From the NCBI GenBank assembly GCA_034437275.1, contig DAOTUD010000063.1, forward strand, positions 1-44,341: a stretch of DNA of 44,341 bases, read 5' to 3'. Positions 18,063-26,045 of the stretch are shown in pieces. Origin of the DNA: TC-15 sp034437275 (GTDB lineage Bacteria > Chloroflexota > Anaerolineae > Aggregatilineales > Aggregatilineaceae). Position 1 is the stretch's first letter, and every line of letters begins with the position of its first letter. The position numbers and the translations under genes are program-made. The notes beneath the pieces were generated by a model. The model searched no databases. It was not told where the DNA came from and saw only the letters and a program-made list of their open reading frames with translations.

Positions 18063-18127
18063 AGGTATTTCCTCCGGCATAATGAGCGGGTATGCTGTCC
18101 ATTATATGCCGGATGGCAGGCGAGACG

Positions 18128-19921
18128 CTAGCCGCGCAGCTCGCGCAGGTTGTCGCAGATGATCAGCAGGCCAACTGCCATCACGCCCAACAGCACGATC
18201 TGCCAGAAGAATTCGTAGATCAGCACCAGCATCGCGGCCAGGCTGAGCGCCAGCGTCACGCGCAGGATCAGCGTCTCGAAGCCCTCGCGGAAGATGATCT
18301 CCAGCGCGGTGAAGGCCGCGATCAGCACGCCCACGCCGGGCAGCCAGTTATCGCGCGTGACCAGCAGCAGCACCAGCGCCACGAGCAGCAGCCCCACACT
18401 GAAGGCCGCCCAGCTTTCGGCCAGGCTGCTGGTGCGGATCTCCTCGGCGCTTTGTGGCTGGTGCGGGTGGCGGATGTGAGCGCGCAGTGGCCCGATATCC
18501 CCGGCGGCCAGCGCGTCGAGCCGCTGCTGGCAGGCGCGGATGATCTCGCCCCGTTCGGCGATGGCGGCGTACAACCGGTGCAGCTCGCGCTCGTGCTGCC
18601 GGACTTCGGCCCATATCCGGTGCCGGGCGTCGTCCAGGTGGTGCTGGCCGAGCAGCGCGCGGTCCTGGGCGTGCAGCCGGCGTAGTTTGGCGTGCAGTTC
18701 CCCGGCGGCGGCCCGGTCGTCGGCCTGGCTGGCTTGCAGCGCGGCCAGTTGGCGGCTGAGCGTGGCGGCCATCTGCCCCGGCGGGTCGACCTTGTGCAGC
18801 CCACTCCAGCCCAGCGGATCGTGCCACGACTGGCGGATCGTGCTGTCGCGCTTGAACTTCGGCCCGGCGGGTGCATTTTCGCCGGAGACGGGGTCTCGGG
18901 CATAGAAGCCCCACAGCCCCCGGTAGCTGCTCACCCAGGCCGGGACCGGGTCGAGCAGCACCGGCGACCAGCTTTTGTCGCCGCCCGGCCCGATGCTCAG
19001 CCCGTCGCCGCGCGCGTAGTCCACAAACGGGATGCGGAACAACTCGCCGATGTCCTGCGCCGGTTCCGGGTCGCCCTGGCGCAGAATGTCGCGCCAGAAG
19101 CGCTGGCCCGCGCGCAGCACGCGGATCAACGGCTTCAGCGGCGACAGGCTGACCGTCACCAGGTATTCGCCGGGCACGAAATAGCTGGCGTGCGACCCGG
19201 CACCGGCATACACCACCGGGTGATCGCCGATCTTTTCGACTTCGGGATCGTCCCAGCGGCGGCGCAGATCGTCGCCCTGGTGATCGTGCGTGGCATACGC
19301 GATCCAGGCCGGGCGCGGCGGCTCTGATCCGCGATCTTCGAGGTAAATGACCACCTGCTCCCAGTCGGCTTCGTGATCGTTGACGCCGTGAAACGCCGAG
19401 CGCCAGTCGTTCATGCAGTAGAAAAACAGGTAATGCAGCACCAGGTAATCGTCGTGGCGCAGCACACGCCCGTAATAGGTGTAACGCTCGTCCTGGGCTT
19501 GCAGGTCGCGGTAGGCTTGTTCGGCGGCGCTGCTGGTGCCGCCCGGCACCGTGCCGCGCAGCATCAGCGTCAGGGTGAACATGGCATCCACGATGCGCGA
19601 CACCAGCCCCACGCGCGCCAGCCGTCCGCGCGCATGGAAACGGGGCCGGTTGGGGTGGGCCAGCGCGCGCTGCAGGTCGCGCCCGCCCAGCGGCTCGACA
19701 AACTGCAAAAACTGGATGCCGTCCTGGGCCGGGATGCGCGGCAGATCGTCGATGATCAGCTCGCCGTGCGGCACGATCTCGCGGGCGGGGCTGCGCTCCG
19801 GCTGCTCCCACAGCCCGCAGTGTCCGACATAGCGCGCCACGTCGAACGGGAAGAAGTGCTCGCCGTGCGTGTAGCGGATCACCGGCTCGTACTGGCGCAG
19901 CAGGGCCAGATCGTCACTCAT
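18128..19921 (-). CDS. Vps62/DUF946-like membrane protein
   Basis: A 597-residue protein. The N-terminal 350 residues carry features I associate with the Vps62/DUF946 family: a DWEQVVIYLED block and HPVVYAGAGSHASYF, with several conserved His and Asp residues (HDHQGDD). Residues from about 375 to 460 are Gln/Arg/Glu/Ala-rich and predicted coiled coil. The last 110 residues or so hold about four transmembrane segments (WAAFSVGLLLVALVLLLVT, NWLPGVGVLIAAF, and two more). The N-terminal domain would therefore be membrane-tethered, with no signal peptide. The ATG at 19921 overlaps the upstream gene's stop by 8 bp, giving coupled translation. Biochemical function is unknown; the family call comes from motifs only. 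Confidence 0.65.
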   Translation of the reverse strand: MSDDLALLRQYEPVIRYTHGEHFFPFDVARYVGHCGLWEQPERSPAREIVPHGELIIDDLPRIPAQDGIQFLQFVEPLGGRDLQRALAHPNRPRFHARGRLARVGLVSRIVDAMFTLTLMLRGTVPGGTSSAAEQAYRDLQAQDERYTYYGRVLRHDDYLVLHYLFFYCMNDWRSAFHGVNDHEADWEQVVIYLEDRGSEPPRPAWIAYATHDHQGDDLRRRWDDPEVEKIGDHPVVYAGAGSHASYFVPGEYLVTVSLSPLKPLIRVLRAGQRFWRDILRQGDPEPAQDIGELFRIPFVDYARGDGLSIGPGGDKSWSPVLLDPVPAWVSSYRGLWGFYARDPVSGENAPAGPKFKRDSTIRQSWHDPLGWSGLHKVDPPGQMAATLSRQLAALQASQADDRAAAGELHAKLRRLHAQDRALLGQHHLDDARHRIWAEVRQHERELHRLYAAIAERGEIIRACQQRLDALAAGDIGPLRAHIRHPHQPQSAEEIRTSSLAESWAAFSVGLLLVALVLLLVTRDNWLPGVGVLIAAFTALEIIFREGFETLILRVTLALSLAAMLVLIYEFFWQIVLLGVMAVGLLIICDNLRELRG

Positions 19922-20384
19922 AGGCGACCTCATCCTGATCGCGCGGATGGAGCGTGTGCGGCGCGATCTTCTCCGGCGCGCGGAACACAAGCTGCACGTC
20001 GCGCTGGTTGAGGTAGAACACCGTGCCGACCGAGATCAGCATCTGGATATAACGCGGCTGGCCGGTGAAATAGACGTACAGTTGGGCGGCGAGGTACAGC
20101 CCTTGCAGAAACATGGTGGCGACCCACGCCTTCGGGTGCAGCGTCCACATGCCCCACGCCATCACGATCCCGGCGATGGTCACCGGCAGCGTCAGCCAGT
20201 CGAGCAGCGTGAAGTCCGCCGAACGGTCTTGCAGCGCGTCCGGCGTGATCTGCCCGCCCAGGTCGCGGTACAGGTCGATCACCTCCGCCAGCCCGGTGAG
20301 CAGCGCCAGCAGGCCGTTGAGCAGCAGCAGCGCGGCGATGATGGTCACCCCAAAGGGGCGCGTATGGTGTTGGGGAGTGTGCAT
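19914..20384 (-). CDS. Small four-helix membrane protein, unknown function
   Basis: A 156-residue integral membrane protein with four predicted helices at about 12-32, 58-80, 82-105 and 110-126, and a short hydrophilic C-terminal tail (RDQDEVAYE). The start at 20384 follows an AGGA site; an upstream in-frame ATG would add an implausible Cys/His-rich segment. Its stop overlaps the start of the Vps62-like gene, so the two are very likely made together and may interact. No family is recognised. Confidence 0.75.
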   Translation of the reverse strand: MHTPQHHTRPFGVTIIAALLLLNGLLALLTGLAEVIDLYRDLGGQITPDALQDRSADFTLLDWLTLPVTIAGIVMAWGMWTLHPKAWVATMFLQGLYLAAQLYVYFTGQPRYIQMLISVGTVFYLNQRDVQLVFRAPEKIAPHTLHPRDQDEVAYE

Positions 20385-20515
20385 TGTGTATCCTGACGTG
20401 TGATGGCTCTTGCTCAGATTATAGGGTGGCTGGTGGCGCTGGCAAAGCGCAGGCGGGCAGGATGCTGTACAATGGAGGCCAGGTTGTATCGTGCACAACA
20501 GGAGCAGATAAGTAT

Positions 20516-21028
20516 ATGGGCTTTTTAGACCAGGTTTCCAACGTCAAAGAATATCCGCTGACCGTGCTGATGGCCGGCTTCCAGGCGCAGTGCCAGTTCG
20601 AAACCGTCGGGCTGGTCCAGACCTTCATCAACGACGAGCAGCGCGGCGTGTTCACCCTCAACGACGTGCACCTGCACGCCGTCGACCCGGGCCTGAGTGC
20701 GATCAACATGGCGCTGCCGGAGCTGCACATCCTCAAGGAGGTGTGTCATGTGCTCGCCTTCGAGGAGATGCTCTCGCAGGACGAAACCGGGCTGATGCCG
20801 CGCGCCGAACGGCTGGCCGTGTATACCTCGCATTACGCGATCCAGGCCAACTTTCACATGGGTGCGGACAGCAACATCAGCGATTTCATCGAAACATCGC
20901 GGCTGCTCTTCATCGCGGCCACGGATGCGCAGATTTTCCCGCTGTTCGCGCCACGGTCTGCGCTGGTCCAGCAAGCTCCATTGGTGTACGTGGCACAGAG
21001 CCAGGTACGGATGCACCACCCGGTGTAG
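20516..21028 (+). CDS. Conserved-looking soluble protein, unknown function
   Basis: A 170-residue protein without signal peptide or membrane helix. The N-terminal half is beta-rich (YPLTVLMAGFQAQCQFETVG, then RGVFTLNDVHLHAV); the C-terminal half ends in SALVQQAPLVYVAQSQVRM. It may be a small sensory or ligand-binding fold. Start 20516 follows AGGAG (20500-20504) with 11-nt spacing; a TACAAT at 20469-20474 might be a -10 box. It is transcribed away from the neighbouring minus-strand pair. No family assigned. Confidence 0.7.
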   Translation: MGFLDQVSNVKEYPLTVLMAGFQAQCQFETVGLVQTFINDEQRGVFTLNDVHLHAVDPGLSAINMALPELHILKEVCHVLAFEEMLSQDETGLMPRAERLAVYTSHYAIQANFHMGADSNISDFIETSRLLFIAATDAQIFPLFAPRSALVQQAPLVYVAQSQVRMHHPV

Positions 21029-21055
21029 CTGCAGGGCGCAGCGGGTGGGGGCGCG

Positions 21056-21214
21056 TTAGCTCTCGGCGGCGACGTTGACCATCAGCGCCGCGATCACGCC
21101 GGGAATCCAGCCCAGCAGCGTCAGGATGAACACCAGCAGCACCGCGCCGCAGCCGCGATCCAGCACGGCCAGCGGCGGAAACAGCAGACATAACAACGCA
21201 CGGAAGCAACCCAT
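21056..21214 (-). CDS. Pmp3/YqaE-family small membrane protein
   Basis: A 52-residue protein reading MGCFRALLCLLFPPLAVLDR at the N-terminus, then GCGAVLLVFILTLLGWIPGV, then IAALMVNVAAES. This is the UPF0057 (Pmp3/YqaE) pattern: two short hydrophobic helices around a PPLAV..GCG turn and the LLGWIPGVIAA signature. Homologues are stress-induced plasma-membrane proteolipids affecting membrane potential. An AAAGGA ribosome site lies about 11 nt before the ATG. It is convergent with the unknown gene at 20516-21028, with 27 bp between stops. Confidence 0.88.
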   Translation of the reverse strand: MGCFRALLCLLFPPLAVLDRGCGAVLLVFILTLLGWIPGVIAALMVNVAAES

Positions 21215-21248
21215 CGCTCATTTTTTCCTTTCACTTGTCAGGGATCTT

Positions 21249-21362
21249 GTTGGCGAACTGCCTCTTTGGCCCTCATCCCCGGCCCTTCTCCCTCAGGGCG
21301 AGAGGGACCCGGCTCTGCCGGAAGGGTGAGGGCAGCAATCGGCGCAGAACTGGTTCGCCAAC
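21249..21362 (-). repeat. Family A intergenic repeat, copy 2, with terminal inverted repeats
   Basis: GTTGGCGAAC (21249-21258) and GTTCGCCAAC (21353-21362) form perfect 10-bp terminal inverted repeats. The interior (CCCTCATCCC, CCCTTCTCCCTCAGGG, CCGGCTCTGCCGGAAGGGTG) matches the reverse complement of 7640-7777, but lacks about 30 bp present there. This copy looks like the compact form of the element. No coding capacity. Confidence 0.8.
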
Positions 21363-21423
21363 GGTATCGCCAGGGATGGGATCACGTGTGCCGCCCCCGT
21401 TGGTATGTATTGTATAGCACGCC

Positions 21424-22983
21424 TCACTGCGTGACCGGCAGCGTGTACCCCGCCGGGCAGTCCAGCTCCGCCAGCAGGAACCCGGCGATCCACGCCTGCA
21501 CATCGTTGGGAAGCTGGAGTTGGAACCACTCCCCGCTGATGTCCTGGCCGATCACCTCGACCGGCGTGCCGTTGGGCAGCACGTCCAGCACAGCGGAATC
21601 CGTTCCCGGGCCGCGCCGCACATTCGCCGCCCCGTTGACCGTCACGGTCGCGCGGCAGGACTGCACGACAGGCGCGCTCGGTGTTGGGGGGCTGCCGTCC
21701 GGGGCCGGGTAGCGGTAGCTCGTATCCGGGTAGGCGTCAATCTCTCGCCCATCCGCTGCCACCCAGAGCGCCGCTGCACGCCACCGCAGCCGGTCCGGGT
21801 CGAACACGATCGGGACCGGCGCGCGGGTCACCGGGTGCTGCACGCGCCGCAGCGCCGCGTACAATTCGACCAGCGCCAGCCGCACAGTGAGCCGCTGCCC
21901 GTCCGCGCTGAGCGTGGCCGTAACCGGCACCGACGCCAGCCGGATGTTGAGCCGTTCCCCGTTGATCACGTCGTTGATCAGCAGGTCGGCGCGGGCCTGG
22001 GGATTGCCGCCGGCGTCCGGCTCGACCCGGATCACCAGATCGGCCCCCAGCCCGGCGTACACGCCCGGCGGCGCGGGGGGCTGCCGCCCGGTGGCGGGGT
22101 CGCCGTCCAGGTCCAGCAGCACCAGCCAGCCCAGCCGGTCCCCGGCGGGCTGCGCCATGTCGAGCGTGACCGTCAGATCGCGCGCGGCGGGCGGCAGCGC
22201 CGCGATGGCATCCGGCAGCGGGATCGCGGCCTGTGTGATCGCCCCGTCCGGCGCGATGTGCAGGTGCAGCGCAATCGCCGCCTGTCCGCCAGTGCGGAGC
22301 GTGCGGCTTTCTGGCGCGTGCAGCGCCAGCTTGCCTTCAAATACGTATACGTGCGTACCGGCATCTGGGTCGCGGGTGAGCAGCGCGTTAGCGCCGGTCA
22401 GCGTCAGGTCGATCTCCCCCAGCCGCACAGCGACCGGCGGCAGGGCGGGCAGGTATGGCATCCGGCGCAGCACGAGCGTGATCGACTCGCCGCCGGTGAC
22501 GGTCAGCGCGGCGTCCGGCTCCGGCAGTTCCACCGCCCAGCCGGGTCCATCGAGCCACAGCCCCGCGCCCGCCGGCAGCATGATCTGGGCGGTGCCGTCG
22601 CCTTCCAATGTCTCGCCCCAGGCCAGCGGAGTCAGCGTGTCCCCGGCCAGCAGCAGCCCCTCATCGACAGGGCTGCCGGTGGGGGGGAGCGTCACCCCGG
22701 CCAACGCCAGCCGAGCTGCCGTCAGGTCGGCCTGTGGCGCAGCATCCCCGGCGGATTCCGGGGGCGGCGGATCGAGGGCGGCGGGCGTCGCGTGCGGCGT
22801 TGGCGCGGGTGGTGACGGGCTGGGCGACGGGCGGTCGGGGTCGGGCGTGGTGGTGGGCGGCAGGGTTTCGGTTTCGACCGGCGGCGGCGTCGGGGTGGCG
22901 TCTTGCGCGCGTGCCCCGGCCCATGTCCCCGCCAGCAGCGCGATCACGCCCAGCGCCAGGATCATGGCGCGGCTGGTGCTCAT
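21424..22983 (-). CDS. Exported protein with C-terminal SH3b domain
   Basis: A 519-residue exported protein. The signal peptide is at residues 1-27 (ILALGVIALLAGTWAGARAQ). A Pro/Thr/Ser-rich linker, probably surface-exposed, reaches about residue 75. The middle (about 85-400) is rich in beta strands and includes a DLDGDPATGRQPP motif resembling calcium-binding or type-III-like beta sandwiches. The C-terminus (about 445-510) is an SH3b module (ANVRRGPGTDSAVLDVLPNG, then WFQLQLPNDVQAWIAGFLL). Start at 22983 follows AGGAGG; longer in-frame starts run into the upstream repeat region. The central domain has no recognised family. Confidence 0.8.
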   Translation of the reverse strand: MSTSRAMILALGVIALLAGTWAGARAQDATPTPPPVETETLPPTTTPDPDRPSPSPSPPAPTPHATPAALDPPPPESAGDAAPQADLTAARLALAGVTLPPTGSPVDEGLLLAGDTLTPLAWGETLEGDGTAQIMLPAGAGLWLDGPGWAVELPEPDAALTVTGGESITLVLRRMPYLPALPPVAVRLGEIDLTLTGANALLTRDPDAGTHVYVFEGKLALHAPESRTLRTGGQAAIALHLHIAPDGAITQAAIPLPDAIAALPPAARDLTVTLDMAQPAGDRLGWLVLLDLDGDPATGRQPPAPPGVYAGLGADLVIRVEPDAGGNPQARADLLINDVINGERLNIRLASVPVTATLSADGQRLTVRLALVELYAALRRVQHPVTRAPVPIVFDPDRLRWRAAALWVAADGREIDAYPDTSYRYPAPDGSPPTPSAPVVQSCRATVTVNGAANVRRGPGTDSAVLDVLPNGTPVEVIGQDISGEWFQLQLPNDVQAWIAGFLLAELDCPAGYTLPVTQ

Positions 22984-23136
22984 CGGTTCCTCCTTGCGTT
23001 GGTGATGGCCAGCATGCAGCCCTCGTGTCAGCGAACGGTTGGCCCCTCGCTCCCAAACCCGCTCTCCCCAGCCAGGCTGGAGCAAGAGGGCTTACGGCGC
23101 GCGGTGCGCGAGGGGGTGAGGCCAATTGCTTCCTAA

Positions 23137-23284
23137 TAGGGCGTTATGCTAGTTTTACCCCTCCCCCTGGCCCCCTCCCCGCGCGCGGAGAGGGGGAAAC
23201 AAACTGGGACCCAAAGTCCCTCTCCGTTCACGGGGAGGGGTAAACCATCGACACACGCGCCAGGATATCTAGCATAATGCCCTA
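23137..23284. repeat. Family B MITE-like element (full copy)
   Basis: A 148-bp element bounded by 16-bp terminal inverted repeats with one mismatch: TAGGGCGTTATGCTAG (23137-23152) and CTAGCATAATGCCCTA (23269-23284). An inner inverted pair, GTTTTACCCCTCCCC near the left end and GGGGAGGGGTAAAC at 23232-23245, gives a long hairpin. The interior from 23167 is repeated at 25936-26021, and the right end recurs at 27485-27509. It encodes nothing. Miniature transposable element status is inferred; a target-site duplication is not clear. Confidence 0.8.
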
Positions 23285-23298
23285 ATAATAACCCGGTG

Positions 23299-23325
23299 TT
23301 GCAACACGCGCACAGCCGGTATAAT
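23299..23325 (+). promoter_or_regulatory. Candidate promoter of the first FemAB-like gene
   Basis: TATAAT at 23320-23325 is a perfect -10 box; TTGCAA at 23299-23304 lies 15 bp before it, slightly short. It sits immediately after the family B element and 47 bp before the ATG at 23373. Confidence 0.5.
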
Positions 23326-23372
23326 GCGGGAGCCACAGATCGCGTAATGTCGCATGATGTGAAAGGATGTGT

Positions 23373-24401
23373 ATGAGCTACGAACCGATCACGCCAACGC
23401 CCACCGCCTGGGATGCCTTCGTCGCGGCGCACCCGCGCGCGCATTTGCTGCAAACCGGCGCGTGGGGCGAACTGAAAGCCGCGTTCGGCTGGGCACCGAT
23501 CCGGGTGGGGCTGGCCGACGCCGGCGGTAAGCTGGTGGCCGGGGCGCAGATTCTGTTCCGGCGGCTGCCGCTGCGGCTGGGTTGGCTGGCGTATGTGCCG
23601 TATGGCCCGCTGGTGGACTGGTCCGACGCGGAGCAGGTGCAGGCGCTGCTGGCGGCGATTGACCGCGTGGCGCAGATTCACAGTGCCGCGTTTTTGAAGA
23701 TCGAGCCGGGCTTCGGCCTGGATGGGGTGGATTTCGCCGCCTACGATTTTGCGCCCAGCCCGCAGACCGTCCAGCCGCCGCGCACCGTCGTGCTGGACAT
23801 CAGCGACAGTGAGGACGACATCCTGGCGCGTATGAACCAGAGCACGCGCCGCAACATCCGCAAAAGCGCCAGGCATGACGTGGCGATCCGCCAGGGCACG
23901 CGCGCGGACGTCGACAGCTTCAACGCGCTGATCAACCGCACCGGCAAGCGCCAGGATTTCGGCGTGCACGCGCCGCACTACTACGAACTGGCCTACGACC
24001 TGTTCGTGCCCGATGGGCAGGCCGCGCTGTTGATGGGCAGCTACGAGGGGCAGGATTTGGCGGGCGTGATGGTCTTCGCCTTCGGGGGGCAGGCGTGGTA
24101 TTTCTACGGCGCGTCCTCGCGCGAGGAGCGCAAGCGCATGGCGACCTACGGCGTGCAGTGGGCCGGCATCCAGTGGGCGCGCGCGCAGGGCGCGGCCCGC
24201 TACGATATGTACGGCGTGCCGGACGAGGACCCCGCCACGCTCGAAGCGCAGTTCACCGAGCGCCACGACGGGCTGTGGGGGGTGTACCGCTTCAAGCGCG
24301 GCTGGGGCGGGGAGGTGGTGCGCAGTGCCGGCGCGTGGGACCGCGTGTACAACCGGCTGGTGTACATGGCCTATCGCGTGGTCGCCGGGCGCGAAGGATA
24401 A
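23373..24401 (+). CDS. FemAB-like aminoacyltransferase, paralogue 1
   Basis: A 342-residue member of the FemA/FemB (peptidoglycan bridge / GNAT-like) superfamily. Recognisable parts are HLLQTGAWGELKAAFGW near the N-terminus, RNIRKSARHDV in the centre, and AWYFYGASSREERKRMATYG then WGVYRFKRGWGGEVV at the C-terminal GNAT fold. FemAB enzymes move amino acids from aminoacyl-tRNA to lipid II or peptidoglycan stems, though some relatives act on other substrates. ATG 23373 is preferred because AAAGGA (23362-23367) is 5 nt upstream; ATG 23367 would overlap that site. It lacks the FemX coiled-coil arm. A paralogue is encoded at 26046-27167. Confidence 0.85.
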   Translation: MSYEPITPTPTAWDAFVAAHPRAHLLQTGAWGELKAAFGWAPIRVGLADAGGKLVAGAQILFRRLPLRLGWLAYVPYGPLVDWSDAEQVQALLAAIDRVAQIHSAAFLKIEPGFGLDGVDFAAYDFAPSPQTVQPPRTVVLDISDSEDDILARMNQSTRRNIRKSARHDVAIRQGTRADVDSFNALINRTGKRQDFGVHAPHYYELAYDLFVPDGQAALLMGSYEGQDLAGVMVFAFGGQAWYFYGASSREERKRMATYGVQWAGIQWARAQGAARYDMYGVPDEDPATLEAQFTERHDGLWGVYRFKRGWGGEVVRSAGAWDRVYNRLVYMAYRVVAGREG

Positions 24402-24545
24402 TCTTATGTTACACTCATTCTGCCCATAACCGAATGAGCCATCCGGCCTATGCGGATGTCCATCGCCCGGCCCTGTTGGTGATGCCCCGCAGCGTTTATC
24501 ATAGGCGCTGGTTTACGCAAAAGAGCCTGTAAGGAGCGTCTAAAG

Positions 24546-24827
24546 ATGACTCTTGTCGAATTTTTGGTATTATTGGTGATTGCTGGGATCGTCGGCAGCC
24601 TGGGGCAGACGTTGGCCGGGTTTGAGGTCGGTGGCTGTCTGGCGTCGATCCTCCTCGGCTTTGTCGGCGCGTTCGTCGGGCTGTGGCTGGCGCGCCAGTT
24701 GGGGCTGCCGGAGCTGCTGGTGATCACGGTCGATGGCGAACCGTTCCCGATTGTGTGGTCCGTGATCGGATCGGGCATTCTGGCGCTGATCCTGAGCTTG
24801 TTCACCCGCCGCCGTGCGGCGATTTGA
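24546..24827 (+). CDS. GlsB/YeaQ/YmgE-family membrane protein, copy 1
   Basis: A 93-residue membrane protein with three helices (about 3-20, 32-50, 70-86). The Gly-rich pattern LLVIAGIVGSLGQTL and ILLGFVGAFVGLWLARQLGL is typical of the transglycosylase-associated (GlsB/YeaQ) family, small stress-linked membrane proteins of unclear activity. AAGGAG precedes the ATG. It is the first gene of a compact operon: 19 bp to the next gene, a homologue, and then 9 bp to a rhomboid protease. Confidence 0.85.
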   Translation: MTLVEFLVLLVIAGIVGSLGQTLAGFEVGGCLASILLGFVGAFVGLWLARQLGLPELLVITVDGEPFPIVWSVIGSGILALILSLFTRRRAAI

Positions 24828-24846
24828 TGACGAAGGAGTCTGGTGT

Positions 24847-25137
24847 ATGACGATTACAGTTGATGCCGACCTGATCGCCCTGATTATCATTGGCTTCGTA
24901 GCCGGATCGACGGCGGCGATGCTGTTCGAGCGCCGGCGGGATAGCAACGCGATGTGGGTGCGTAACATCATCATCGGCGTGATCGGCGCGTTTATCGGCG
25001 CGTTTCTGTTCGACCAACTGGGGCTGCGGGATGATATCCCCGGCATCCTGATGGGCGAGATCACTCCGGCGGATATCCTGGTCGCGTTTGTCGGGGCGGC
25101 GGTGTTGATGCTAATCGCCGCTGTCATCAGACGCTAG
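24847..25137 (+). CDS. GlsB/YeaQ/YmgE-family membrane protein, copy 2
   Basis: A 96-residue paralogue of the preceding gene, with three helices and the motifs LIIIGFVAGSTAAMLF and NIIIGVIGAFIGAFLFDQLGL. The C-terminus ends in a helix plus RR. Start at 24847 follows GAAGGAG; the longer frame from 24814 begins inside the upstream gene. The tandem pair probably arose by duplication and may form hetero-oligomers (inference). Confidence 0.83.
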   Translation: MTITVDADLIALIIIGFVAGSTAAMLFERRRDSNAMWVRNIIIGVIGAFIGAFLFDQLGLRDDIPGILMGEITPADILVAFVGAAVLMLIAAVIRR

Positions 25138-25146
25138 GAGGGCAGC

Positions 25147-25842
25147 ATGTTCCCTATCGGAGACGAAAACCGGGGCGGCGGCTGTCTGACGGTGGTCGTG
25201 CTGGTGCTGGTGGTGCTCAACGCGCTGGTGTTTATGTATGAGGCTGCGCTGCCACTCGAAGACCTGCGCGATTTCATCATGACCTATGGCGTCATCCCGG
25301 AGGAAGTCACCGGCGGCGAGGACCTGTACACGCTGATCACGTCGATGTTCGTGCACGGCGGCTATGCGCACATCGTGAGCAACATGGTCTTCCTGGTGAT
25401 CTTCGGCGACAACATCGAGCGCCGCATCGGGATCATTCCCTTCGTGATATTTTACATCCTGGCCGGGCTGGCGGGCAGCGGGGCGCACATCCTCACCAAC
25501 CCGGACGCGGCCCTGCCCAGCGTGGGAGCCAGCGGCGCGATCTCCGGGGTGCTGGGCGCGTACCTGGTGCTCTACCCGACCAACCGCGTGCTGGTGCTGG
25601 TCGGGTACTGGTTCGTGGTGCCGCTGCCGGCCTTCATTTTCCTGGGATCGTGGTTCCTGCTGCAACTGGCCAACGGTGTCGCCGCGCTCAATGTCGAGAC
25701 GGCGCAGTCGGCGGGGGTCGCGTTCTGGGCGCACATCGGCGGCTTCGTGGCCGGGATGGTCGTCGGGGCGGTGGCGCGCGTCACGACCGAGGCTCCGTCC
25801 GAGCCAACGCAGGCCGAGTTCCAGCGCTTTGGCCGCTATTAG
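25147..25842 (+). CDS. Rhomboid-family intramembrane serine protease
   Basis: A 231-residue polytopic membrane protein that would cut transmembrane substrates within the bilayer. Catalytic Ser129 is in GASGAISG and His196 in FWAHIGGFVAG. The upstream HGGYAHIVSNM motif supplies the usual His and Asn. Six helices are expected, with a charged loop (NIERRIG) after the second. It is the last gene of the GlsB-GlsB-rhomboid operon (9-bp gap, GGAGGGCAGC ribosome site) and is followed by a good terminator, so it could act on envelope stress proteins, though its substrate is unknown. Confidence 0.93.
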   Translation: MFPIGDENRGGGCLTVVVLVLVVLNALVFMYEAALPLEDLRDFIMTYGVIPEEVTGGEDLYTLITSMFVHGGYAHIVSNMVFLVIFGDNIERRIGIIPFVIFYILAGLAGSGAHILTNPDAALPSVGASGAISGVLGAYLVLYPTNRVLVLVGYWFVVPLPAFIFLGSWFLLQLANGVAALNVETAQSAGVAFWAHIGGFVAGMVVGAVARVTTEAPSEPTQAEFQRFGRY

Positions 25843-25878
25843 CGCGGCGCATTTTTCCCCACGCAGCACCAAAACTTG

Positions 25879-25900
25879 CCGGGCGCTCGCCCGGTCTTTT
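25879..25900 (+). terminator. Intrinsic terminator of the GlsB-rhomboid operon
   Basis: CCGGGC (25879-25884) and GCCCGG (25889-25894) flank a 4-nt loop, followed by TCTTTTATTATT. It lies 37 bp after the rhomboid stop codon. Confidence 0.8.
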
Positions 25901-25935
25901 ATTATTGCGGACGTGTATTGTGTTTACGCTTCCCG

Positions 25936-26021
25936 CTGGCCCCCGCACGCAGAGAGAGGGAAATTGGCCCGGATTGAAAGTCCCTCTCCGTTTACGGGGA
26001 GGGATTTAGGGAGGGGTAAAC
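25936..26021 (+). repeat. Partial family B repeat (internal part)
   Basis: The segment from GCTGGCCCCCGCACGC through AAAGTCCCTCTCCG and GGGAGGGGTAAAC matches the interior of the family B element at 23167-23245, with one small insertion (GGATTTAGGGA). The TAGGGC/GCCCTA ends are missing. It lies directly before the ribosome site of the second FemAB-like gene. Confidence 0.65.
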
Positions 26022-26045
26022 CTCCGGTCTGAAGGAGGAACGCCC

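Larger units (their letters stand above)
22984..23372. other. Gene-free interval with a MITE-like repeat and a promoter
   Basis: This 389-bp divergent interval lies between the SH3b protein gene and a FemAB-like gene. It contains a family-A-like inverted block (about 23036-23122, GGCCCCTCGCTCCC to GGGGGTGAGGCC), the full family B element at 23137-23284 and the promoter candidate at 23299-23325. No coding sequence. Confidence 0.65.

Noticed and set aside
20910..21221. A 103-residue minus-strand frame starting close to the Pmp3 gene
   Set aside because: It overlaps the Pmp3/YqaE gene in another frame and antisense to the gene at 20516-21028, with no family signal; the Pmp3 frame has clear homology features.
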